Shown here: positions 17,503 to 27,133 of the stretch, piece after piece | Numbering within the stretch: the first letter of the stretch is position 1 | How the letters are laid out: every line of letters begins with the position of its first letter | Assembly: GCA_948530865.1 (NCBI GenBank) | Contig: CAOTKV010000001.1 | Span: 186,001 to 250,000 of the forward strand | DNA length: 64,000 bases | Direction of reading: 5' to 3' | Source: an uncultured Clostridia bacterium | GTDB taxonomy: Bacteria; Bacillota; Clostridia; TANB77; CAG-508 | Notes under the pieces: generated by a model | Seen by the model: only the letters and a program-made list of their open reading frames with translations | What the model was told of the DNA's origin: nothing | Database searches by the model: none | Position numbers and translations under genes: made by a program

Positions 17503-18075
17503 ATGAAAATTGGAATTGATTTAGATGGAGTTGTTTTTGATAGTGAAACAACATTTAGAACATATGAAGAAATATTTGATGTTACTGAGTTAAAAGGAAA
17601 TAATTTAATTGATAGAGAAGAGCCTAAATTTCAAGGAAGATATAATTGGACTAAAGAAGAGCAGAAAAGATTTATAGATAAATATTTTTTAACAGTATCA
17701 AGAGAAAGTGGTTTAATGTCAGGATTTTTAGCTGGATATAAATTTTTAAAAGATCAGGGACATGAATTAGTTGTAATTACAGCACGTGGTGGACATGTAA
17801 AAGAGATGAAAGATGATGCAATTCGTATATTAGAAGAAAACAATATAAAATTTGATAAATATTATTGGCAAGTAGAAGATAAATTGGAAATATGTAAAAA
17901 AGAAAATATTGATGTTATGATTGATGATGATTGGAGAATTATAAAGAAATTATCTGATAATGGTATAAAAACATTATATTTTAGAGATACAAATTTGAAG
18001 AAACTAGAAGAGAATAAATTTGTTAAAGAAATTAATAATTGGGGAGATATTTATAGAGAAATAGCACTAAAATAA
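17503..18075 (+). CDS. HAD-superfamily nucleotidase
   Basis: The start is ATG 17503, after GAAAGGATG. The 190-residue protein begins with the HAD catalytic motif DLDGVVFDSE (Asp nucleophile at residue 6, acid/base Asp at 8). It later has VVITARGG (motif II Thr) and VMIDDDW (motif IV acidic pair). The short cap and overall layout resemble the 5'(3')-deoxyribonucleotidase / YqfW group, which hydrolyses nucleotide phosphates. The exact substrate is unknown. A terminator overlaps the last codons. Confidence 0.8.
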   Translation: MKIGIDLDGVVFDSETTFRTYEEIFDVTELKGNNLIDREEPKFQGRYNWTKEEQKRFIDKYFLTVSRESGLMSGFLAGYKFLKDQGHELVVITARGGHVKEMKDDAIRILEENNIKFDKYYWQVEDKLEICKKENIDVMIDDDWRIIKKLSDNGIKTLYFRDTNLKKLEENKFVKEINNWGDIYREIALK

Positions 18076-18092
18076 TTTAGTGCTATTTTTTT
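18061..18092 (+). terminator. Rho-independent terminator overlapping a stop codon
   Basis: ATAGCACTAAA (18061-18071) and TTTAGTGCTAT (18076-18086) form an 11-bp stem followed by a T-run. The left arm lies inside the last codons of the nucleotidase gene. Confidence 0.85.
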
Positions 18093-18193
18093 GTAAAAGC
18101 CTAAAAAGACCAAATTTATAGAATTGATATTGAAAATTTATAAAACCAACTCCTAAAAAAGTTATAAAATTTGTATTAGAAAATTTGTAATAT

Positions 18194-18937
18194 TTATTCT
18201 TTTATATAAAGTGCTTTTGCAATATAAGGTACAACTTCATCAAAATCATACCATCCAGAACTTTTACTATCATTTTTTCCACCATTAGGATTAGAAACAT
18301 AAACCATTCCATTTCCATCTGATGCAAGTAAGACAATATAATGTGATTTTTCAGTCCATCTATTTTTTAATCCATTATCCCAAACACAAACAAGAATAGG
18401 ATTTCCAGATTCTAAATGTTCAGATATATTTTTTTCAGAACAATGAACACTATCATAATAAAAATCAGAATTTTCAATTCCAAATGTGTTTTTTAGTTCT
18501 TTTGAAAGATTCTCATAGTTTAATTTCGGATAATATTTTTTTCTAAGATATTCAGGTGTATAAGATTTATCATAACCACTTAAAATAATTGCCATTGAAG
18601 TGATTCCACATCCATTTTCTTCCATAGTACCACCCCAATATAAATTTTGACTCCAAGGACTATTTCCATTTTGTTTGTATTCAATAAATTTTTTATTATC
18701 AGTAGTTGTAAATGTTGTAAAATAACCATCTTTATCAGAAACTTTTTTCTGACCAGCTCCAGAATAATTATTATTTAAATCTTGTTTTATTACTTTATAA
18801 TCAGAAGAATTAGAAATATTATGAAAAAATATTTCTAAACTTTTTTTATTATTTCGTATACAATTTAAAGTAAGTAATAAAAATACAATTATTAATATAA
18901 TTTTTAATTTTGATTTCTTTTTCTTTTGCTTTCTCAT
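18194..18937 (-). CDS. Membrane-anchored C39-like cysteine peptidase
   Basis: This 247-residue protein starts with a very basic segment and one membrane helix (residues 10-25). The C-terminal half is a peptidase C39-like domain. The catalytic Cys lies in ENGCGITSMA near residue 110, the His in SHYIVLL near 199, and an Asn in SNPNGG near 216. These domains are papain-like and act outside the membrane, often on peptides or wall proteins. AAGGAG precedes the ATG. The gene faces away from its AT-rich neighbours and has no visible partner. Confidence 0.75.
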   Translation of the reverse strand: MRKQKKKKSKLKIILIIVFLLLTLNCIRNNKKSLEIFFHNISNSSDYKVIKQDLNNNYSGAGQKKVSDKDGYFTTFTTTDNKKFIEYKQNGNSPWSQNLYWGGTMEENGCGITSMAIILSGYDKSYTPEYLRKKYYPKLNYENLSKELKNTFGIENSDFYYDSVHCSEKNISEHLESGNPILVCVWDNGLKNRWTEKSHYIVLLASDGNGMVYVSNPNGGKNDSKSSGWYDFDEVVPYIAKALYIKE

Positions 18938-19079
18938 AAAAACTCCTTATAAATAAATTTTATATAAAACTTCTTAAGGAATATTTAAATAAATATTAAT
19001 TTTTTCTTAAAATGAATGTATAAAAAGCTTTACAATTAATTAATGAATAAATATAATTAGTTTAATATAAGGAGAGAGT

Positions 19080-20397
19080 ATGGTAGAAGAAATAAACAAG
19101 ATTTTAGAAAAGTTAAAAGAAATTAAATATGGTTGGGCAGATAAAAATGGAGTAATACATCAAAAAGCTGGTAGAAACTTTTTTATAAATAATTATAGAT
19201 TACAAACAATAGAAGAAACTTTAGAATATAAAGTGGGTACATGCTGGGAGCAAGTAGAACTTGCAAGATATTATTTAGAAAAAGAAGATATTAAAAATCA
19301 AACATATTTAATTTTATATAATGACGAAAATAAAATTGCAAGACATTCAATTGCAATTGCAGAAGTGTTTGGAAAGTACTATTTAGTTGAAAATTCATGG
19401 AAAATAAATAAAACATTGAAAGGATATGATTGTCCAGAAGATATAATAATTTCAATTATTGATTTATTTCCTCGGAATGTATAAAATTTATAATTTTGAT
19501 ATGTCCAAAATAGAAATATATAATTATTCAAAACCAAGTTTTGGATTAAATTATAATGAGTTTACTGCATATTGTCGTACACAAAAACAAATTATATTGG
19601 ATGATTATTTTTTTAGAAAATTAAATGAATTCTATATTTATGCTAATAAAGGTTTTTATGTAGATGAAGTTATAGAAAAAGAATATTATAAATTGGTTCA
19701 TAGTTATTTTGTTAAAGATCATGATTGTAACTATGTTATAGATGTAAAAGATAAGGAAAATTTTGCAGAAATAGAAAATGATGTAGAACAAGAAATGAAA
19801 AAAATTAATGCTGAACCATGCTATATAATAACACCATTATCTGATTTATATTATAAAAGAAAACAGGTTTTTAAAAATTATGAAGAAGTAAATAAAGAAG
19901 TTTGGCAAATATATGAAGACTTCAATAATCTTGAAAATATAGAATCAAATTGCAATATGGAGATTAAACTAGAAAAATCTACTGATATGAAGAAACTAGC
20001 AGAAATAACATTGAAAGCCTTTAACACTGGAGACTCTCAAGATCCATATAGCCTTGATGAAGGATATTTAAAAATATATGAAAATTATAAAGGAACAAAT
20101 GGCACAAAATATAATAGAGATTTTTATTTTATAAAAGCAGATGGAGAAATTGTTGGAGTTACAACAGCTGTTTATGATAAAAGAATTTATGGAATATATG
20201 GAATTGCAATTTTGAAAGAATTTAGAGGAAAAGGAATTGGAACAGAATGTTTAAAGCAACAATTAATGATTTGTAAAAAGAAGGATAGAAAAATTGCATT
20301 TCTTCAAACAGAAGAAGGATACTATCCTGCTGAATTATATAGAAAAATTGGTTTTAAAGATATATGTACAGCATATTATTATGTGAAAAAACATTGA
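19080..20397 (+). CDS. Transglutaminase-like plus GNAT acetyltransferase fusion, +1 shift at CGGA
   Basis: Two overlapping frames form one 438-residue protein if the C of CGGA at 19473 is skipped. The first frame (to about residue 131) is a papain/transglutaminase-like domain with Cys in GTCWEQVELA, His in RHSIA and an ENSW motif. The second frame carries a linker and a GNAT domain with the acetyl-CoA loop FRGKGIGTE near residue 380 and a final YRKIGF. Read in zero frame, the first part ends three codons after the CGG and the second part lacks a ribosome site. The fusion is supported by the shared shift signature, not by a known homologue. Confidence 0.75.
19473..19476 (+). other. CGGA +1 shift site in transglutaminase-GNAT gene
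   Basis: CCT CGG AAT GTA TAA in zero frame ends the protein; CCT (C) GGA ATG TAT AAA continues into the GNAT frame. Confidence 0.75.
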
Positions 20398-20422
20398 TGT
20401 TTTATGTAAAGTATGGTATAAT
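20394..20422 (+). promoter_or_regulatory. Promoter with TTTATGTAAA element
   Basis: TTGATG (20394-20399) overlaps the stop codon of the previous gene. After 17 bases comes TATAAT (20417-20422). TTTATGTAAA (20401-20410) sits at the start of the spacer. Confidence 0.8.
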
Positions 20423-20470
20423 TTAAAAGTCACTATTGTTAATAGCTTTTGAAAATTAGGAGGTATAAAA

Positions 20471-20647
20471 ATGGCATTTGGCGATTGTCCTATGTGTAAA
20501 AGTACCCCATGTAAGTGTGGCTGGGATTATCAGCTTTGTACCAATGAATATATGTCGAAGATGATTGCAAACCTGCTTTCATATAGAAGCGACAAGTACA
20601 GTATACTGGAAAATGCCAAAAACATTCTTAAAGAAAAAGAGAAATAA
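20471..20647 (+). CDS. Small cysteine-rich protein
   Basis: This 58-residue protein begins after AGGAGG, eight bases before the ATG. The first third has C-x2-C-x4-C-x-C (residues 6-15) followed by GWDY and a further Cys, a plausible zinc site. The rest is a charged helix. Codon use (CTG, CAG, AGC, TCG) is unlike the neighbours. It is a complete single-gene unit with its own promoter element and a GC-rich terminator. Function unknown. Confidence 0.75.
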   Translation: MAFGDCPMCKSTPCKCGWDYQLCTNEYMSKMIANLLSYRSDKYSILENAKNILKEKEK

Positions 20648-20656
20648 AATGTTTTT

Positions 20657-20685
20657 CCTCTCGCAAATTTTGCGAGAGGTTTTTG
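20657..20685 (+). terminator. GC-rich rho-independent terminator
   Basis: CCTCTCGCAAA (20657-20667) pairs with TTTGCGAGAGG (20669-20679), followed by TTTTT. The GC content is unusual for this AT-rich region but matches the unit it ends. Confidence 0.9.
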
Positions 20686-20824
20686 CTTTATTTATGTAGT
20701 TTATTGACAAAAAAGATAATTTGCGAAAAAATAATGTGAAAAGTAAGAAAAATTTGGGGGCAAATAATATGAATAAATTTTTGTTTTTCTCATATATTTA
20801 ACTATAAATATTTAGGAGAATTAA

Positions 20825-21763
20825 ATGATAGTTTCAGTAATTTGTATAATTTTAGGATTTATTTTTTTAATTAAAGGTGCTGATTTTCTAGTAGAAGGTA
20901 GCAGTAAACTTGCGAAAATATTTCATATACCAGAAATAGTAATAGGTTTAACTATAATATCGATAGGAACATCAATGCCAGAATTATTTATAAGTACTAC
21001 TTCTGCGATTGATGGGCATGCTGATATGTCAATTGGAAATATTATAGGAAGCAATATTGTAAATTTACTTTTTATTTTAGGAGCATCTGCAATTTTAAGT
21101 CCAATTACAGTACAAAAAAGTACTAAGAAATTTGATATTCCATTATGTCTAATTTTTACGATTATTTTTATGATAATATGTAATACTAATAATAAAATTA
21201 CACGACTAGAAGGCTGTTTCCTTATAGTATTGTTTATATTATTCATAATTTATACAATATATATGGCGTTCAAAAATAAAACTCAAAACGAAGAATTTAT
21301 AGAAGAGAATGGTAGTATATTAAAAAATATATTTTGGATATTTTTAGGAATAGTATCTTTAAAAGTTGGTGGTGATATAACTGTACATCATTCAGTAAAT
21401 ATTGCAAGGATTTTTAATTTAAGTGAAAAAGTAATTGGAGTTACAATACTTGCAATAGGAACAAGTTTACCAGAATTAGTTACATCTGTATCAGCAGCAA
21501 TAAAAGGAAAAAGTGATATTGCAATTGGTAATATATTAGGTTCAAATATTTTTAATATGTTATTAATTATAGGTGTTACTTCTATAGTTTCTCCAATTAC
21601 ATATAATATAAATTATAATAAAGATTTACTAATATTAATAAACGGATTGCTGTTATTGCCACTATTTACAATGATTTATCCAAAAAACAAAATTGGAAAA
21701 TTAAATGGAGCAATTTATCTGTTTATTTATGTAGAATATATAATAAGTTTATTTATACATTAA
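20825..21763 (+). CDS. Calcium/sodium:proton antiporter family protein
   Basis: This 312-residue membrane protein has about ten helices and two internal alpha repeats typical of the CaCA superfamily. Both repeats are visible: SIGTSMPELFISTTSAIDG with GNIIGSNIVN in the first half, and AIGTSLPELVTSVSAA with GNILGSNIFN in the second half. The paired Glu residues in PEL are the ion ligands. It exchanges Ca2+ for Na+ or H+ across the cytoplasmic membrane. Confidence 0.92.
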   Translation: MIVSVICIILGFIFLIKGADFLVEGSSKLAKIFHIPEIVIGLTIISIGTSMPELFISTTSAIDGHADMSIGNIIGSNIVNLLFILGASAILSPITVQKSTKKFDIPLCLIFTIIFMIICNTNNKITRLEGCFLIVLFILFIIYTIYMAFKNKTQNEEFIEENGSILKNIFWIFLGIVSLKVGGDITVHHSVNIARIFNLSEKVIGVTILAIGTSLPELVTSVSAAIKGKSDIAIGNILGSNIFNMLLIIGVTSIVSPITYNINYNKDLLILINGLLLLPLFTMIYPKNKIGKLNGAIYLFIYVEYIISLFIH

Positions 21764-21791
21764 AAGCGATATGTTTTCATATCGCTTTTTT
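21762..21791 (+). terminator. Rho-independent terminator
   Basis: AAAAGCGATATG and CATATCGCTTTT form a 12-bp stem with a TTTT loop and a T-run. Confidence 0.9.
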
Positions 21792-21883
21792 CATTTATTT
21801 ACTTAAAATGCAATTATTAGTAAATAATTAATGAAAAAATTTCACATCATATAAATATAAAACAATTAAGGAGGAATTTTGAT

Positions 21884-22936
21884 ATGAAAAAAATAATTAG
21901 TATTGTTACATTATTATTAATATCTACAATACTTATGTTTTCAGTAAAAAGTTATGCAGTTTTATTAGACAAAGTTGATGTAAAGCTAGATAAAGAAAAA
22001 GTAAAACCAGGAGAAAATGTTACAGTAAATGTAAATTTTGGAGAAAGTTTAGGATCATATACAGGAAGTATTTCTTATGATAATAAGCTTTTTGAATATG
22101 TTAGTGCAGAAGGTGGGACAGTAAATGATACAACAGATAAAGTAAAACTTGTTTATTTTGATCAAACAGGTGGACAATCTCCAAGAAACAATATGAGTGT
22201 GACTTTTAAAGCAAAAGAAGGATTAACATCATCAAATCCAACTGAATTTACAGTAACACTAGAAGGAATGGCAAATAGTGATGCTTCAATAACTTTTGAT
22301 GATATAACAACACCAATAGTAAAAACAGTAGTTGTAGAACCTGAATTTTTACCATACGAAATTAAATTAAACTATACTGGAAGACTTATTGAAAATGAAA
22401 TAAAGGATATGAAAATAACTTATTCATCTAGTAGTGGACGTTATTATGAAAATGCAAGATTAGTTGCAAATATGATAACACCAGAAGGAGCAACAGCTCA
22501 ATTAATAGGTATAGATCAAGAATCTTTAAAACATGATCTTCTTCAAAGTGGATGGGGAGATTCTCAAGGTTATAAAATTGGCGGAAAAGATTTTGCACAA
22601 GTTTTAAATGTACAAGGAACATTTTCTAAAGCAGGAGATTACAAATTAATTTTAAAATTAATAGATAGAGAAAATTCAGATGCAGTAATTTCTGAAAAAT
22701 CATTTAATCTTATTGTAGGAACAGCAAGTAATCAAACAGGGACAACTCAAAAACCAGAAGAAAATAAACCTACTACGCAAGAAACACCAAACACACCAGC
22801 AACTACTCCATCGACTACACCAACAACTACTCCAACCAAATTACCAAAAACAGGCATAAATGTATATATACCATTCGGAATGATTTTATTGAGTTTAGCA
22901 GGTGCATTTATAATTAATAATAGAAAAAATAAATAG
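21884..22936 (+). CDS. LPKTG-anchored surface protein with cohesin-like domain
   Basis: This 350-residue protein has a signal peptide (cleavage near residue 25), a cohesin-like beta sandwich at about 28-145 (an opening strand with 'vkpGenVtV', a 'Y.G.i.YD..lfeyv' segment and a final T-F-DD strand), and a second beta region at 150-285. A Thr/Pro linker and an LPKTG sorting motif near residue 322 follow, with a hydrophobic helix and basic tail. The sortase gene directly follows, and a dockerin-bearing protein comes after that. A covalently wall-bound cohesin that docks the 23611 product is a reasonable model (inference). Confidence 0.82.
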   Translation: MKKIISIVTLLLISTILMFSVKSYAVLLDKVDVKLDKEKVKPGENVTVNVNFGESLGSYTGSISYDNKLFEYVSAEGGTVNDTTDKVKLVYFDQTGGQSPRNNMSVTFKAKEGLTSSNPTEFTVTLEGMANSDASITFDDITTPIVKTVVVEPEFLPYEIKLNYTGRLIENEIKDMKITYSSSSGRYYENARLVANMITPEGATAQLIGIDQESLKHDLLQSGWGDSQGYKIGGKDFAQVLNVQGTFSKAGDYKLILKLIDRENSDAVISEKSFNLIVGTASNQTGTTQKPEENKPTTQETPNTPATTPSTTPTTTPTKLPKTGINVYIPFGMILLSLAGAFIINNRKNK

Positions 22937-22940
22937 CTAT

Positions 22941-22966
22941 AAGTAATGAGAATTTTCTCATTACTT
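22941..22966. repeat. 12-bp hairpin between surface gene and sortase gene
   Basis: AAGTAATGAGAA and TTCTCATTACTT form a perfect stem with a two-base loop and no T-run. It may partly terminate or stabilise the upstream mRNA. Confidence 0.6.
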
Positions 22967-22986
22967 ACATAAAGAAAGGTAGAAAA

Positions 22987-23610
22987 ATGGGAAGAAAAGA
23001 AAGGAGAAAGAAAAGAAAAAAGAAGATATTAAATTTCATAATTTTAACAACAATTGTGTTTATAACAATATATATTGGGATAGAAATATTTAGAGAAAAA
23101 AATTTTGAAAATGAAAATTATGAAATAAAAAGACTTTATGTAGAAAACAATTTAAGAGAAGAAATTGTAAAAGAAGATTTTTACTATCCAAAGGAAAGTG
23201 TTCAAGAAACATATAAAGGATATGATGTAATTGCTAAACTTGAAATCCCTAAAATTGAATTAGAAACATATATAATTAATTTTTCTGAAAGCGCATTAAA
23301 TGTATCTGTTACTAAATTTTGGGGACCAAATGTAAATGAAGCAGGAAATTTTTGTATAGCTGGACATAATTTCAAAAATAAGAATATGTTTCACAATTTG
23401 AAAAAATTAGAGATTGGAGATGTATTTATGGTTAAAGATAATAAAGTTGGAATTGTAAATTATGAAATTTATAATATATATACAGTTGTTCCTGAAGACG
23501 TGTCATGCCTATCTCAAAATACAAATGGAGAAAAAGAAGTTACTTTAATTACTTGTACAAATGATTCTAAAAAAAGAATTATTATAAAATCACGAGAAAA
23601 GAGGGAATAA
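22987..23610 (+). CDS. Sortase
   Basis: This 207-residue protein has a basic N-terminus and one membrane helix (residues 14-34), then a sortase beta barrel. The catalytic His is in FCIAGHNF near residue 125, the Cys in TLITCTND near 190, and the Arg in the KKRIIIKSR segment. Sortases cleave LPxTG between Thr and Gly and join the protein to peptidoglycan. The LPKTG protein just upstream is the obvious substrate. The stop codon directly abuts the next ATG, so translation is coupled. Confidence 0.9.
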   Translation: MGRKERRKKRKKKILNFIILTTIVFITIYIGIEIFREKNFENENYEIKRLYVENNLREEIVKEDFYYPKESVQETYKGYDVIAKLEIPKIELETYIINFSESALNVSVTKFWGPNVNEAGNFCIAGHNFKNKNMFHNLKKLEIGDVFMVKDNKVGIVNYEIYNIYTVVPEDVSCLSQNTNGEKEVTLITCTNDSKKRIIIKSREKRE

Positions 23611-25089
23611 ATGAAAAAAATAAAAATTTGTATTATAACTTTTATATTAGAATTATGTGCAATATTATTTTATTTTAAAGTAAATGCGTCATCTAAATTA
23701 GAAGGAATAGAGTGCTTTCCACTTAATTATCAAGGATATTTAAGAGAACTTAAAAATAAACACCCAAATTGGAATTTTACAGCATTATATACAGATTTAG
23801 ATTGGAATTATGTAATAAATGAAGAAAACATTTTTGGTAGAAATTTAGTGCCAAAGAACTATTCAGACAATTGGAAAAATACAAATCCAAATGAATATAA
23901 TTTAGAAATAGATTTAGGGTGGGTAGATAGTTCAAAAAGAGCAGTAGAATATTGTATGGATCCAAGAAATTTTTTGAATGAAATCAGAATATTTCAATTT
24001 GAAGGTTTATCTTATAATTCTAAAATAAATAATATTAATACAATTGAAAAAATTTTATATGGAACGGAATTCTACAATAAGAGAGTGTCTGAAAACTTTA
24101 GTGAAAAGTATTCAGATTTAATTTTAAGAGCAGGAGAAATTTCAAGTGTAAGTTCATCTCATTTAGCATCTCGTATAAAACAAGAAGTTGGACCATTTCT
24201 AACTCATAGTTCAATTAGTGGAAATGTTTCAGGATTTGAAGGACTATATAATTTTTATAATATAGGTGCAACAAGTTCAAGTGAGCCTATGGGAGCAATA
24301 AAAAATGGACTTACTTATGCAAGAGATGGAAAAGGTGCAAATGAACAAACTAAACAAAAATATTTAATTCCATGGAATACAAAAGAAAAAGCAATAACAG
24401 GTGGCGCAATTTTTATAGGAGATAGCTATATTAATAAAGGTCAAAATACAATTTATTTTCAAAAGTTTCATGTTAATTCTACTGTAAATAATGGACTATT
24501 TTGGCATCAATATATGACAAATGTACTTGCACCTTATAGTGAATCGAAATCAATCTACAATGGTTATAATAAAAGTAATTTATTAGATATTAATATGGAA
24601 TTTATTATTCCTATTTATAATAATATGCCACAGGTTCCTGTACAGAATCCTAATATTGATATGAAAGATTTTTTTAATGATAATACAAGAGTGTATTGCA
24701 ATAGAAATAATGTATATATTAGAACTGGTCCCAATACTTCATATGAGACAATTACTCAAGTATCTTATCCAGAAAAAATGAAACGAATAAAAGTAGGAAA
24801 TCAAATGGGAGAAAAGTGGGATATGGTAGTTTTAGAAAATGGAATAATTGGGTATATTTATAATAATTATGTTTCGATAGATGAAAATATTTTGTATGGT
24901 GATGTAAATGGAGATGGAAAAATAACAAGTGTGGATTTATTAGTGTTGCAAAGACATATATTAGGAATTGAATTGCTTGATGAAAGAGGAAAGATTGCGG
25001 GAAATACTAGTAAAGATGGAAAAGAGCCAACTTCTGTTGATTTGCTTGTTATTCAAAGACATATTTTGGGAATAGAATATATAAGATAG
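23611..25089 (+). CDS. Secreted glucosaminidase-like protein with SH3 and dockerin domains
   Basis: This 492-residue protein has a signal peptide (about 1-27), a peptidoglycan-glucosaminidase-like domain (about 35-330, with a candidate catalytic Glu in RIKQEVG), an SH3-like domain (about 355-425, CNRNNVYIRTGPN), and a C-terminal dockerin at about 432-490. The dockerin has one good calcium loop (DVNGDGKITSVD) and a divergent second one, each followed by LQRHILG or IQRHILG. Dockerins bind cohesins, so it probably docks to the upstream LPKTG cohesin-like protein and trims wall nearby. Confidence 0.82.
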   Translation: MKKIKICIITFILELCAILFYFKVNASSKLEGIECFPLNYQGYLRELKNKHPNWNFTALYTDLDWNYVINEENIFGRNLVPKNYSDNWKNTNPNEYNLEIDLGWVDSSKRAVEYCMDPRNFLNEIRIFQFEGLSYNSKINNINTIEKILYGTEFYNKRVSENFSEKYSDLILRAGEISSVSSSHLASRIKQEVGPFLTHSSISGNVSGFEGLYNFYNIGATSSSEPMGAIKNGLTYARDGKGANEQTKQKYLIPWNTKEKAITGGAIFIGDSYINKGQNTIYFQKFHVNSTVNNGLFWHQYMTNVLAPYSESKSIYNGYNKSNLLDINMEFIIPIYNNMPQVPVQNPNIDMKDFFNDNTRVYCNRNNVYIRTGPNTSYETITQVSYPEKMKRIKVGNQMGEKWDMVVLENGIIGYIYNNYVSIDENILYGDVNGDGKITSVDLLVLQRHILGIELLDERGKIAGNTSKDGKEPTSVDLLVIQRHILGIEYIR

Positions 25090-25099
25090 GAGAAAGTTT

Positions 25100-25835
25100 A
25101 TGCTAAAAAACTTAAGAATAAATCATGAAGGGATATTACCAAGTTTTAGTCCAGATATTACAGAATATTATTTGACTGTACCTGAAAATATTAATAAAAT
25201 AGATGTTGAAGCTATTCCAGAAAATCCTAATTTGAAAGTTGAAATTACTGGAAATGATAATTTAAAAATTGGAGAAAATTTGATTACTGTTAATGTAACA
25301 GGTGAAGATGAAATTTATAATATACATGTTTTAAAAACAGATAATTATGAAACTTTAAATAATAATTTGGAAGTTTTATCAATTGAAAATGGATTGCTAG
25401 ATCCACCGTTTGATAGTAATATAACTGAATATAAATTAGAAGTTATGTATGATGTTAAAAATTTGAATATTTTAGCTGTTCCTGAAAATGAAGATGCAAT
25501 AATAGAAATTAGTCGGAGCATACGAATTGGATGTTGGTAACAATATTGTAGAAATTAATGTGATTTCTGAAAACAATAGTTCAAGAAAAATATATAAAAT
25601 TGATGTTTATAGAAGAAGCAATGCAGAAACAAAAGAATATAATCAAAAACAAGAAGAAAATGAAGAAATTGTTCAGGAAATTATTAATAATCAAGTTATA
25701 GATGAACCATATAATGTTCAAAGAACAGCATTAACAGTATCATATATAAATAGCAATGAGATTATTAAAATTATGATATTAATATTTATTTTATGTACAA
25801 TAGTGATTATTATTGCAAACAGGAAAAGGGATTAA
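25100..25835 (+). CDS. Cadherin-like beta-sandwich membrane protein, +1 shift at CGGA
   Basis: The zero frame stops soon after the CGG at 25514. Skipping the C gives one 244-residue protein: two cadherin-like beta-sandwich repeats (about 1-90 and 93-175, each with 'L..L.i..g.l.P.Fd..i.eY...V' signature), an acidic linker, one membrane helix near 215-235 and a basic tail. There is no signal peptide at the N-terminus, which is odd for a surface protein. It lies 10 bases after the dockerin gene in the same operon. It could also be the displaced C-terminal part of a longer surface protein. Confidence 0.72.
25514..25517 (+). other. CGGA +1 shift site in cadherin-like gene
   Basis: AGT CGG AGC in zero frame leads to a stop eight codons on; AGT (C) GGA GCA continues the second beta-sandwich repeat into its last strands. 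Confidence 0.8.
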
Positions 25836-25873
25836 CATAAAATATAGACAAAAATAATTATATGTGTTATAAT
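25832..25873 (+). promoter_or_regulatory. Promoter of hflKC-like operon with degenerate TTTACATAAA element
   Basis: TAGACA (25845-25850), 17 bases, TATAAT (25868-25873). TTAACATAAA (25832-25841), one mismatch from the shared element, sits just upstream and overlaps the stop codon of the previous gene. Confidence 0.55.
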
Positions 25874-25966
25874 AATAGATGAGGTTTCTCAAATAAATAA
25901 AGGAGGTTAATAGTTTTTGTACCTGTAAACCAAAGTTTTACCAGACTATGAAAGGAAGGAACAATT

Positions 25967-27076
25967 ATGCTGTTAATCAAAATTTTCTTAGCACTACTCG
26001 TAATCGCAGGAGCTTTTTTCTCAATCATCAAGAATATGGTAGCGTCTGTTCATGTAACTGATGACATGGATTCCTACGAAAAGCGGAGTCGTGAAAATGA
26101 AGCTGAAGGTCTTAAGTCAATCCTTAAGTTGAAGCCCATTGCTATCGGCACAATATGTGTGCTTTTTGTAGTAGCCAGCATTTTTGGAAGTGTATTTTTT
26201 ACCAACGAGCAGGAAATCGGATTCACAAGAATGTTTGGGCAGAACACAATGATTGATGGACCTGGTATGCACTTTAAGATCCCGTTCTTGAGTGAGAAGA
26301 AGATTTACGATGCTACAACACAGGGTATGCCAATCGGGTATTATGAAGAAAGCGATGAAGTTATGCCAGAGGATAGTTTGATGATTACATCAGACTTCAA
26401 CTTCGTAAACATCGATTTCTATGTTGAGTATCGTATCACAGACCCAATCGAGTACTGCTATGGATCTGATGACCCCGAAGGTGTTTTGAAAAACATTGCT
26501 CAGGCATCTATCAGAAATACTGTTGGACGGTATGATGTAGATGCAGTTATGACAACTGGCAAGGGTGAAATCGAGACAATGGTTCGTGAAGACATTATCA
26601 AAGAACTGGAATCCCACAGTTTGGGAATTACGATTGGTAATGTTACGATTCAGGATTCTGAAGCGCCTACTGCCAAAGTTGCGCAGGCTTTCACAGATGT
26701 AAGTGATGCTCGTACCAAGGCTGAAGAGGATATCAATCAGGCTCATGCATATGAGAATGGTAAGATTCCGGCAGCAGAGGCTCAGGCAGAGGAAATCAAA
26801 CAGGCTGCTAATGCATCAAAGACTGAACGTGTCAATGAGGCAAAAGAGGAAGTAGCACGGTTTGAAGCTCTGTTCAAAGAATATCAGAACAATCCTGGAA
26901 CTGTAAAACAGCGGTTGTACTATGAGGCGATGCAGGAAGTTCTTCCGAACATGGAGATTATCATTGGCGAAGATGCCAAGGTTATCTATGTAAAGGACGG
27001 ATCTGAAAGCAAAGTTGGTACTTCAGCAGGCGTTTCCCAGGCAACTAAGAGCGCATCTGAAAATGCAACTGAGTAA
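25967..27076 (+). CDS. SPFH/Band 7 protein, HflK-like
   Basis: This 369-residue protein has two N-terminal hydrophobic segments (2-24 and 55-78), an SPFH domain (about 85-255), a charged coiled coil (about 255-310) and a Ser/Ala-rich tail. SPFH proteins form ring assemblies in the membrane; HflK with HflC cages FtsH. Codon use is unlike the flanking genes: CAG, AAG and GAC are common and CGG encodes Arg (for example codon 40). GGAAGGAA precedes the ATG. It is followed by the HflC-like partner. Confidence 0.82.
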   Translation: MLLIKIFLALLVIAGAFFSIIKNMVASVHVTDDMDSYEKRSRENEAEGLKSILKLKPIAIGTICVLFVVASIFGSVFFTNEQEIGFTRMFGQNTMIDGPGMHFKIPFLSEKKIYDATTQGMPIGYYEESDEVMPEDSLMITSDFNFVNIDFYVEYRITDPIEYCYGSDDPEGVLKNIAQASIRNTVGRYDVDAVMTTGKGEIETMVREDIIKELESHSLGITIGNVTIQDSEAPTAKVAQAFTDVSDARTKAEEDINQAHAYENGKIPAAEAQAEEIKQAANASKTERVNEAKEEVARFEALFKEYQNNPGTVKQRLYYEAMQEVLPNMEIIIGEDAKVIYVKDGSESKVGTSAGVSQATKSASENATE

Positions 27077-27133
27077 CTTTGGCAGTAACAGTTTCGCGTA
27101 ACTTTTCAAAATAAACTTTGGAGGTAGACCAAT

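Noticed and set aside
20691..20710. TTTATGTAGT before TTGACA near 20705 as another copy of the shared element
   Set aside because: Two mismatches and a weak -10 box. The gene it would serve is AT-rich and ordinary.
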